5,216 nt of DNA, taken from contig DKME01000038.1 of the NCBI GenBank assembly GCA_002469525.1, forward strand, positions 1,003-6,218, written 5' to 3'. Within the stretch, counting starts at the first letter, position 1. Each line of letters begins with the position of its first letter. The notes under the pieces were generated by a model, which was not told the DNA's origin, did no database searches, and saw nothing but the letters and a program-made list of their open reading frames with translations. The position numbers were made by a program, and so were the translations under genes. This DNA is from Actinobacteria bacterium UBA7422. GTDB taxonomy: Bacteria > Actinomycetota > Actinomycetes > S36-B12. Below, one piece after another: positions 1 through 5,216 of this stretch.

Positions 1-762
1 GTTCAAACCCCCGCAGCCCTTGCGGGATTGCAAGAAGGCGATGAAGTTGTTTCGGTGGGCAATCGGACGGCTGCGACTTGGGAGGAAGTGACGGATTGGA
101 TTGTCGCTAATCCCAACACAAGTACCACACTCGTTGTGCAGCGAGCCGAAGGTCAGGTCTCCCTGCCTCTGGCCATCGCGGAAGTCACTCGCCCAATTTA
201 TGACGAAAATGGTGCAGAAACCGGTGAGAGTCAAACGGTGGGGTTCCTTGGCATGCGCCCTTCATTTGAATACGTACAACAACCGATTTCAGCGGTTCCA
301 GCCTTCATGTGGGATATCACGGTTCGGTCTGTTCAAGCATTAATCTCCCTGCCCGTGCGGCTTTACGAATTGGTATCGGACACTTTGATCGGTGGACAGG
401 ATCGAGCTATGGACGGACCGGTCTCTGTTGTTGGCGCTAGTCGACTGGGTGGGGAGATCGCCAGTATGGACTCTCCGATCACCGCCAAAGCTGCTACATT
501 TCTTGGGCTTGCGGCATCGTTAAATCTTTTCCTTTTTCTCTTTAATCTTTTGCCTGTCCTCCCACTCGATGGTGGTCACGTTGCGGGTGCCCTCTACGAA
601 GGGATTAAAAGGCGCTTTGCTCGGTTCCGAGGCAAGCCAGATCCCGGGCCTGTCGACACCGCACGTCTTCTGCCGGTGGCCTACGTTGTTGCCGGAGTGC
701 TCCTTGCCATGGGGGTAATTGTGATTTGGGCCGATATTGTGAAGCCCATCTCGCTGGGCTAG
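1..762 (+). CDS. rseP: Site-2 intramembrane zinc protease (Rip1/RseP family, M50), 3' part only
   Basis: This is the C-terminal 253 residues of a membrane-embedded metalloprotease that cuts transmembrane substrates, classically anti-sigma factors, within the membrane. The reading frame is open from base 1, so the start and the HExxH zinc motif lie upstream. Visible in order: a PDZ domain whose carboxylate-binding region reads PAALAGLQEGDEVVSVGN (window residues about 4-21); a linker and membrane-associated helix (about 100-125); a hydrophobic segment (about 167-189) running into the family's second active-site motif NLLPVLPLDGGH (nt 544-579), whose Asp at nt 568-570 is the expected third zinc ligand; and a final transmembrane helix (about 223-247). 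The TTG at 28 lies inside the PDZ domain and is not a start. The tail (PGPVDTARLLPVAYVV...ADIVKPI) is typical of actinobacterial Rip1 proteins. ispG follows after 23 nt. Family assignment is firm; the substrate cannot be told. Confidence 0.95.
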   Translation, partial: VQTPAALAGLQEGDEVVSVGNRTAATWEEVTDWIVANPNTSTTLVVQRAEGQVSLPLAIAEVTRPIYDENGAETGESQTVGFLGMRPSFEYVQQPISAVPAFMWDITVRSVQALISLPVRLYELVSDTLIGGQDRAMDGPVSVVGASRLGGEIASMDSPITAKAATFLGLAASLNLFLFLFNLLPVLPLDGGHVAGALYEGIKRRFARFRGKPDPGPVDTARLLPVAYVVAGVLLAMGVIVIWADIVKPISLG

Positions 763-785
763 CCCCCAGGGCAGATAATGTCCAT

Positions 786-1940
786 GTGAGCATTGACTTA
801 GGTATTCCAGCACCCCCACCACCTGTTGTAGCACCTAGGCGCAAGACCCGACAATTGATTCTTAAACATCACCTCAAGCCCCTCGCTGTCGGCGGGGACG
901 CTCCGGTGAGTGTGCAGTCGATGTGTACGACACTGACGGCCGACGTCGACAGCACCCTTCAGCAGATTGCGGAACTCACCGCCGCGGGTTGCGAGGCTGT
1001 CCGAGTAGCAGTTCCCAGTCAAGATGATGCTGACGCGCTGGCTCAGATCGCCAAGAAGTCGGGCATCCCCGTAATCGCAGACATTCACTTCCAACCAAAG
1101 TACGTATTTGCTGCCATAGACGCGGGTTGTGCGGGTGTAAGAGTCAACCCGGGAAACATTAAGAAGTTCGATGACAAAGTCAGCGAAATCGCGAAAGCGG
1201 CCTTGGATTCCAAAACCCCAATTCGAATTGGGGTGAACGCCGGTTCGCTAGACCCTCGGTTGTTGGAGAAATATGGCAAGGCGACGCCGGAAGCACTTGT
1301 TGAATCGGCTCTTTGGGAGGCATCGCTCTTTGAGGAACACGGATTCGGTGACATCAAGATTTCAGTCAAGCACCACGACCCGGTAATCATGATGAAGGCG
1401 TACATGCTTTTGGCGGAGCAATGCGACTACCCACTGCACCTCGGTGTGACAGAGGCTGGCCCCGCATTCCAAGGAACAATCAAATCAGCCGTTGCTTTCG
1501 GGGGGCTTCTTTCACGTGGAATAGGTGACACGATTCGAGTTTCTCTGTCGGCACCTCCCGTTGAAGAAATCAAGGTGGGAATCGGAATCCTGGAGTCTCT
1601 CAACCTGCGCCAGCGAGGACTTGAAATTGTCTCCTGCCCGTCATGTGGGCGTGCACAAGTGGATGTGTACACGCTCGCCGAGCAGGTCACAGCAGGACTC
1701 GAAGGTCTGGAAGTACCGCTCCGAGTTGCGGTCATGGGGTGCGTGGTCAATGGTCCTGGGGAGGCTCGTGAGGCAGATCTAGGTGTTGCCTCAGGTAACG
1801 GCAAGGGGCAGATTTTTGTCAAGGGCGAGGTCATTAAGACCGTCCCAGAAGCCCAAATAGTGGAGACCTTAATTGAAGAGGCCATGAAACTTGCAGAATT
1901 AATGGACACTAAGGGTGAACCGTTAGTCACCACGTCCTAG
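786..1940 (+). CDS. ispG: 4-hydroxy-3-methylbut-2-en-1-yl diphosphate synthase (IspG/GcpE)
   Basis: IspG reductively opens the ring of methylerythritol cyclodiphosphate to give HMBPP, the next-to-last step of the MEP isoprenoid pathway, in the cytoplasm, using a [4Fe-4S] cluster and a ferredoxin or flavodoxin donor. The protein is 384 residues, the usual length for the short bacterial form without the inserted A* domain. The TIM-barrel part carries VSVQSMCTT, TLQQIAELTAAGCEAVRVAVP, PVIADIHF, VRVNPGN and PIRIGVNAGSL. The C-terminal cluster domain has SCPSCGR (Cys284, Cys287) and GCVVNGPGEA (Cys319, Glu326), the complete ligand set of the family. The GTG at 786 was chosen because the protein then begins MSIDLGIPAPPPPVVAPRRKTRQL, aligning with actinobacterial IspG N-termini as I recall them. 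The longer frame from TTG 726 would add 20 unconserved residues overlapping the protease gene. The GTG has only a distant, weak AGGG (768-771), so it may depend on coupling or leaderless translation. Confidence 0.97.
   Translation: MSIDLGIPAPPPPVVAPRRKTRQLILKHHLKPLAVGGDAPVSVQSMCTTLTADVDSTLQQIAELTAAGCEAVRVAVPSQDDADALAQIAKKSGIPVIADIHFQPKYVFAAIDAGCAGVRVNPGNIKKFDDKVSEIAKAALDSKTPIRIGVNAGSLDPRLLEKYGKATPEALVESALWEASLFEEHGFGDIKISVKHHDPVIMMKAYMLLAEQCDYPLHLGVTEAGPAFQGTIKSAVAFGGLLSRGIGDTIRVSLSAPPVEEIKVGIGILESLNLRQRGLEIVSCPSCGRAQVDVYTLAEQVTAGLEGLEVPLRVAVMGCVVNGPGEAREADLGVASGNGKGQIFVKGEVIKTVPEAQIVETLIEEAMKLAELMDTKGEPLVTTS
1215..1234. repeat. 20-bp perfect palindrome inside ispG
   Basis: The left half ACCCCAATTC is followed directly by its exact reverse complement GAATTGGGGT, with no spacer; flanking bases do not pair. 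It is codon-aligned and encodes Thr144-Pro-Ile-Arg-Ile-Gly-Val150 of IspG, a conserved barrel strand, so protein constraint may explain it in part. A role as a protein-binding site is possible but unsupported by anything else here. Confidence 0.6.
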
Positions 1941-1950
1941 CGTGTGCCTC

Positions 1951-2823
1951 ATGACCATTGCCGAGAGGGATCGAATCCTTGGTTTTCATTCTGGGGTGGT
2001 ACGAAATGTTACTCAGCGAGAATTACCCGAAGCCTTGGCTTTGGCGCGACGTGAACCCGAGATCAATGGGTTTGTCATTAGCCGGATCCAACTCGCCCTC
2101 GTTGACCATTGGCGACTCGGTGGTGCGCTCTGGGGGTACTTCATAGGGGATCACTTGAGCAGCATGCTGTTTGTCGGGGCAAATATTGTCCCGGTGAACA
2201 CCGACTTTCCGGCACGGCAGGCTTTCGCCGGTGAATTGATGCGGACGGGCAGACGCAGTTCTTCAATTCTCGGCAACCAAAATGAAGTACTCGACCTGTG
2301 GGAGCAGATCAGCATGTACTGGGGAAAGGCTCGGGCGATTCGAGAAGCTCAGCCCTTCTTGTCAATGAGCATTGATCCGCTCGGCGCAATTGACTCGCGG
2401 GTCCGAACCGTCGTGGCGAAGGAGATTGATCTACTTTTCCCTGCTTGTGTTGACATGTTCACTCAGGAGGTTGGGATTTCACCCATCGCAAACGGCGGCG
2501 AGACCCAGTACAAGCGCCGGGTGGCTGAGGGGATCGATTCGGGAATGACATTTGCCGTCATCGAAGATGACGAAGTTCACTTTAAGGCGGAAATCGGGTT
2601 TGCAACTGATTCCGTGGCCCAGCTACAAGGCGTCTGGGTGAATCCCAAGCTTCGGGGCAGCGGTATCGCTGTCCCAGCCCTGAGCGCAGTTATTGTCGCT
2701 GTTCGTGCCAAGTTCGCACATACGGTGACCCTGTATGTCAATGACTTCAACACTCCCGCACGCAAGACCTATGAGCGTGTAGGTTTTCAGCAGTTGTCGC
2801 TATTCTCAACCATATTATTTTGA
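1951..2823 (+). CDS. DUF4081 domain-containing GNAT family N-acetyltransferase
   Basis: Predicted cytoplasmic acetyltransferase of 290 residues with the two-part structure of the actinobacterial DUF4081/GNAT family. The N-terminal half (about 16-135, VVRNVTQRELPEALALARREPEI...) is the DUF4081 region. A linker rich in conserved residues follows (about 151-180, IDLLFPACVDMFTQEVGISP). The C-terminal half is a GNAT fold: RGSGIA (235-240) is the acetyl-CoA pyrophosphate loop of the R/Q-x-x-G-x-G/A type, and LYVNDFNTPARKTYERVGF (261-279) is the typical last helix. Substrate and biological role are unknown. The gene sits 10 nt after ispG, as its relative Rv2867c does in Mycobacterium, so it is probably cotranscribed. 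The start is uncertain: ATG 1951 is used here, but GTG 1942 (three residues longer) and GTG 1996 (just before the first conserved stretch) are possible. None has a good Shine-Dalgarno, suggesting coupling to ispG. Confidence 0.9.
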   Translation: MTIAERDRILGFHSGVVRNVTQRELPEALALARREPEINGFVISRIQLALVDHWRLGGALWGYFIGDHLSSMLFVGANIVPVNTDFPARQAFAGELMRTGRRSSSILGNQNEVLDLWEQISMYWGKARAIREAQPFLSMSIDPLGAIDSRVRTVVAKEIDLLFPACVDMFTQEVGISPIANGGETQYKRRVAEGIDSGMTFAVIEDDEVHFKAEIGFATDSVAQLQGVWVNPKLRGSGIAVPALSAVIVAVRAKFAHTVTLYVNDFNTPARKTYERVGFQQLSLFSTILF

Positions 2824-2856
2824 TATTTAGCCAAGCCACTACTGTGTGAAGTCCGC

Positions 2857-2892
2857 TCTAGGGTGAATTGTTCTAGGGTAATTAAGGGTGAA
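2857..2892 (+). repeat. Short direct repeats (AGGGTGAA-like, three copies) upstream of proS
   Basis: AGGGTGAA occurs at 2860-2867 and again at 2885-2892, with a diverged copy AGGGTAAT at 2875-2882. The first two copies share a longer TCTAGGGT (2857-2864 and 2872-2879). Start-to-start distances are 15 and 10 bp. Repeated short boxes before a gene can be regulator sites, but the copies are short and could be chance. Confidence 0.4.
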
Positions 2893-2895
2893 GGT

Positions 2896-2913
2896 CATTG
2901 TGTCGCCACAATG
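2896..2913. promoter_or_regulatory. Inverted repeat (7-bp stem, 4-nt loop) upstream of proS
   Basis: CATTGTG, loop TCGC, then CACAATG: a perfect dyad of 7 bp, extendable by one T-G pair (2895/2914). It lies 40 nt before the proS start. It lacks a following T-run and is not GC-rich, so it does not look like an intrinsic terminator for the acetyltransferase gene. An operator or a small leader hairpin is the more likely reading. The role is unproven. Confidence 0.4.
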
Positions 2914-2943
2914 GGAAGTTCACTTACACATTAAATTGAAATT

Positions 2944-2948
2944 GAGGT
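2944..2948 (+). promoter_or_regulatory. Ribosome binding site of proS
   Basis: GAGGT matches the anti-Shine-Dalgarno of 16S rRNA and ends 4 nt before the GTG at 2953, but 16 nt before the in-frame ATG at 2965. It therefore favours the GTG start. It is the only strong ribosome binding site next to a start codon in this window. Confidence 0.7.
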
Positions 2949-2952
2949 AGCC

Positions 2953-4731
2953 GTGATCCAACGTATGTCGAGTCTTTTTGTGCGGACATTGCGCGAGGAT
3001 CCAGCCGATGCTGAAGTACCCAGTCACAAATTGCTCGTGAGGGCAGGTTATGTCCGAAGAATCGCTCCGGGAATATTTTCCTGGCTGCCGTTGGGATACC
3101 AGGTATTTCGTAACGTCGAAGCGATTGTCCGCGAGGAAATGAATCAAGCAGGATTCCAAGAAGTTCACTTCCCGGCGCTACTCCCTCGTGACGCATACGA
3201 AACAACAGGTCGGTGGAGTGAATATGGTGACAACTTGTTCCGGCTCGAAGACCGGAAGGGCAACGATTATCTTTTAGGGCCCACCCACGAAGAAATGTTT
3301 ACCTTGATGGTGAAAGGAGAGTTTTCTTCCTACCGCGATTTGCCTCTCTCGATTTATCAAATTCAAACGAAGTATCGCGATGAAGCTAGGCCACGTGCTG
3401 GAATCCTGCGTGGGCGCGAATTTGTTATGAAAGACTCGTATTCATTTGATCTCGATGAGGTCGGACTCGAAGATTCCTACAACAAACACCGCGAGGCTTA
3501 CATATCAACATTTGACCGGATGAAGCTCGACTACGTAATTGTCACGGCCATGGCGGGAGCAATGGGTGGATCCCGTAGTGAAGAGTTTCTCGCGAACAGT
3601 CCGCATGGCGAGGACACTTATGTTCGGTGCGATTGTGGATTCGCCGCAAATGTGGAGGCGCTGGAAATTCCAATGACCAGCTTTGATCCTGAGCTCGACC
3701 TTGACGCCCACTTTCCGGCAGCTCATGCGGAGCAAACACCGAACACTCCAACAATTGATTCACTCGTTGACTTGTCGAATCAACGAGAAGACCTTGCCAG
3801 GTCCGATCGGCCATGGGATGCCTCGGACACCTTGAAAAACATATTAATGATCGTAAAGGATGCTGACGGCAATCAAAGTCCACTTGCAATCGGGTTGCCT
3901 GGAGATCGAGAAATTGAAACCAGACGCCTGGAAGCTGCGTTATACCCCCGCGTAGCACGTCCATTCGAAGAAGCGGACTTCGCCAAGTACCCAACACTGA
4001 TTAAGGGATATATCGGTCCCCGCGCACTCGGAATTAATTCCCCGGGTGGGATCGAATTCCTAACCGACCCTCGGGTTGTGCGTGGAACGCGTTGGATCAC
4101 CGGCGCGAACGAGAAAGGTCAACACGTTTACGATCTTGTGTGCGGGCGCGACTTCGAGTCCGATGGTGTCATTGACGTTGCTGAGGTATTCGACGGGGAC
4201 CCTTGTGCAAAGTGCGGTGGGAACGTCTCCATTGCCCGGGGAATCGAGATAGGTCATATCTTCCAACTCGGAACCAAGTATGCCGAGTCGCTCGGCCTCA
4301 AAGTCTTAGATGAAAATGGAGACCTGGTAACGGTCACAATGGGCTCCTATGGAATCGGTGTGTCAAGGGCTGTTGGCGTAATCGCGGAGGCCCACCACGA
4401 CGAAAAGGGTTTGGTATGGCCACGTGAGGTCGCACCTGCAGACATCTACGTGGTGGCAGCAGGAAAATCCGAGGAGACCGCAGCGAAAGCAGAGGAGTTC
4501 GCTTCTGCCTGGGATGCCATGGGATTGCGCGTAATCCTCGACGATCGTGTTGGCGTTTCGCCGGGAGTAAAGTTTAACGACTCCGAATTAATTGGTGTTC
4601 CAACGATTGTTGTCATTGGCAAAGGTCTCGAAAAGGGCGTGATCGAAGTGAAGGACCGCGCAACTGGGGAGCGAATTGACATTGCCCTTGATCAGGCAGT
4701 TGTAGCAGTACACCAAATTTGCACCAACTAA
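2953..4731 (+). CDS. proS: Proline--tRNA ligase (prolyl-tRNA synthetase, bacterial type with editing domain)
   Basis: This class II aminoacyl-tRNA synthetase charges tRNA-Pro with proline in the cytoplasm and, through its inserted domain, hydrolyses mischarged Ala-tRNA-Pro. It has 592 residues, normal for the bacterial (ProS type 1) form. Motif 1 lies around PALLPRDAYETTGRW; motif 2 is RDEARPRAGILRGREFVMKD (142-161); motif 3 is GSYGIGVSR (464-472). The YbaK-like editing insertion lies between motifs 2 and 3 (about 230-400), with Lys295 in DTLKNIL a candidate for the conserved editing lysine and GYIGP (352-356) matching the family GxxxP loop. CxCG (226-228) and CAKCGG (418-422) flank the insertion, as is common in this form. 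The anticodon-binding domain runs from about 490 to the end. GTG 2953 is supported by GAGGT and by the actinobacterial V/M-I-x-R-M-S start; ATG 2965 is the alternative. No lesions are seen. Confidence 0.98.
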   Translation: MIQRMSSLFVRTLREDPADAEVPSHKLLVRAGYVRRIAPGIFSWLPLGYQVFRNVEAIVREEMNQAGFQEVHFPALLPRDAYETTGRWSEYGDNLFRLEDRKGNDYLLGPTHEEMFTLMVKGEFSSYRDLPLSIYQIQTKYRDEARPRAGILRGREFVMKDSYSFDLDEVGLEDSYNKHREAYISTFDRMKLDYVIVTAMAGAMGGSRSEEFLANSPHGEDTYVRCDCGFAANVEALEIPMTSFDPELDLDAHFPAAHAEQTPNTPTIDSLVDLSNQREDLARSDRPWDASDTLKNILMIVKDADGNQSPLAIGLPGDREIETRRLEAALYPRVARPFEEADFAKYPTLIKGYIGPRALGINSPGGIEFLTDPRVVRGTRWITGANEKGQHVYDLVCGRDFESDGVIDVAEVFDGDPCAKCGGNVSIARGIEIGHIFQLGTKYAESLGLKVLDENGDLVTVTMGSYGIGVSRAVGVIAEAHHDEKGLVWPREVAPADIYVVAAGKSEETAAKAEEFASAWDAMGLRVILDDRVGVSPGVKFNDSELIGVPTIVVIGKGLEKGVIEVKDRATGERIDIALDQAVVAVHQICTN

Positions 4732-4734
4732 TTC

Positions 4735-5216
4735 ATGATCGAACTCAGCCTGTGGACGATTTTGCTGCTGGCCCTGGCGGCGGGAGCCGCTGGTTGGGTT
4801 GACGCCGTGAGCGGTGGTGGCGGCTTGCTTCAGTTGCCCGCACTTTTTATCGCACTGCCAGCTGGCAACGAAGTAAATGCACTCGCAACCAACAAGCTTT
4901 CTAGTTTCTTCGGGACTGCTACAGCCGCTAGAACCTACATAAAGCATCTCAATCCGGATTGGAAAACAGCGCTACCGATGGCGGCGGTTGCATTCATTTT
5001 CTCTGCATTGGGCGCTGCAACGGCTCACTTAGTTCCCACTGAGTATTTTGGCACTGGAATTGTTATCGCGCTGGCTCTCGTTTGGATCTGGACTCTCCTG
5101 AATCCGTTAATGGGTCAGTCAAGCAAGATGCGGTGGGGCGGCCGCAAGAGACATTATGTCGTTGCTGTGGGAGTTGGTGCATTAATCGGGTTCTATGACG
5201 GCATATTTGGTCCAGG
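4735..5216 (+). CDS. TauE/SafE family (YfcA-like) membrane permease, 5' part only
   Basis: This gene runs off the window after 160 complete codons; family members are usually about 250-270 residues. They are inner-membrane proteins linked to export or uptake of small anions, often sulfur-containing organics such as sulfonates or sulfoacetate, but the substrate here cannot be told. Visible: a first hydrophobic helix (about 5-22) leading into WVDAVSGGGGLLQLPAL (21-37), the family glycine-rich signature; NALATNKLSSFFGTATAAR (48-66), its second conserved stretch; further hydrophobic segments at about 83-100 and 105-122; and the start of the second internal repeat, GALIGFYDGIFGPG, at the edge. The start is well pinned: an in-frame TAA (the proS stop) lies 3 nt upstream. 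No Shine-Dalgarno is visible before ATG 4735, so translation probably depends on ribosomes ending proS. The link between a permease and proS looks positional rather than functional. Confidence 0.9.
   Translation, partial: MIELSLWTILLLALAAGAAGWVDAVSGGGGLLQLPALFIALPAGNEVNALATNKLSSFFGTATAARTYIKHLNPDWKTALPMAAVAFIFSALGAATAHLVPTEYFGTGIVIALALVWIWTLLNPLMGQSSKMRWGGRKRHYVVAVGVGALIGFYDGIFGP

Larger units (their letters stand above)
2824..2952 (+). promoter_or_regulatory. Intergenic leader of proS (probable promoter region)
   Basis: This 129-nt gap is the only one in the window large enough for a promoter and is more AT-rich than the genes around it. It holds three AGGGT-type direct repeats, a perfect 7-bp inverted repeat and the proS ribosome binding site. 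AT-rich hexamers such as TACACA (2925-2930) and TTAAAT (2931-2936) could serve as a -10 element, but none has a -35 partner at good spacing, so I cannot fix a promoter. No T-box features (GNTG Stem I loops, the UGGN antiterminator signature) or intrinsic terminator are evident, and the gap is too short for a full T-box leader. A promoter here is inferred mainly from the position between two otherwise tightly packed gene groups. Confidence 0.45.

Noticed and set aside
28..762. TTG at 28 as the start of the first gene
   Set aside because: The frame is open to base 1 and the codons before it already encode the PDZ domain, so the gene is cut by the window edge.
726..785. Longer ispG starting at TTG 726
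   Set aside because: The extra 20 residues overlap the protease gene and match nothing in IspG; the conserved actinobacterial N-terminus begins at GTG 786.
2896..2913. Intrinsic terminator of the ispG-acetyltransferase unit
   Set aside because: The stem is short, not GC-rich and lacks a T-run on either strand side.
2824..2952. T-box riboswitch controlling proS
   Set aside because: The gap is too short for a full T-box leader, and neither the specifier arrangement nor a UGGN antiterminator signature is seen.
4030..4041. 12-bp palindrome GGAATTAATTCC in proS, and a similar CAATCCGGATTG at 4950-4961
   Set aside because: About one perfect 12-bp palindrome is expected by chance in a window this long.
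520..4947. Minus-strand open frames and alternate-frame plus-strand open frames across the window
   Set aside because: They lie opposite or within well-conserved genes, show no recognisable domains, and have no ribosome sites or spacing that would support them.
2953..5216. ProS-permease fusion by stop readthrough
   Set aside because: Both proteins are complete at the junction (normal ProS C-terminus, normal TauE/SafE N-terminus), and a cytosolic synthetase fused to a permease has no support.

Overview
This is a dense stretch of chromosomal housekeeping genes, all on the plus strand, most likely from an actinobacterium of moderate GC content (roughly 50% by eye). The evidence is the gene order site-2 protease (Rip1/RseP) > ispG > DUF4081-type GNAT acetyltransferase, which is the arrangement known from Mycobacterium and relatives (rip1-gcpE-Rv2867c). 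The IspG N-terminus, rich in Pro and Arg, and the ProS start (V/M-I-x-R-M-S-x-L-F) are also actinobacterial in style. The moderate GC would fit a streamlined aquatic actinobacterium (for example a freshwater or marine Microbacteriaceae-like lineage), but that placement is inference.

Layout: 1-762 is the 3' part of the site-2 protease gene (PDZ domain and C-terminal membrane region; the HExxH half lies upstream of the window). 786-1940 is ispG, for the iron-sulfur enzyme of the MEP isoprenoid pathway. 1951-2823 encodes a two-domain DUF4081/GNAT acetyltransferase of unknown substrate. 2824-2952 is the only real intergenic gap; it carries short AGGGT-type direct repeats, a perfect 7-bp inverted repeat and a clear Shine-Dalgarno for the next gene. 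2953-4731 is proS, a full-length bacterial-type prolyl-tRNA synthetase with an editing insertion. 4735-5216 is the 5' part of a TauE/SafE (YfcA-like) permease gene that runs off the window.

Functionally, the first three genes look like one transcription unit with gaps of about 10-25 nt. It combines envelope proteolysis and isoprenoid precursor synthesis (dxr would be expected just upstream), with the acetyltransferase as a conserved passenger of unknown role. proS has its own leader and probably its own promoter, and the permease gene, 3 nt behind proS, probably depends on it for transcription and translation.

I see no mobile element, CRISPR array, tRNA/rRNA gene or defence-like cassette, and no convincing new system. 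The least explained signals are a 20-bp perfect palindrome inside ispG and the structured proS leader.
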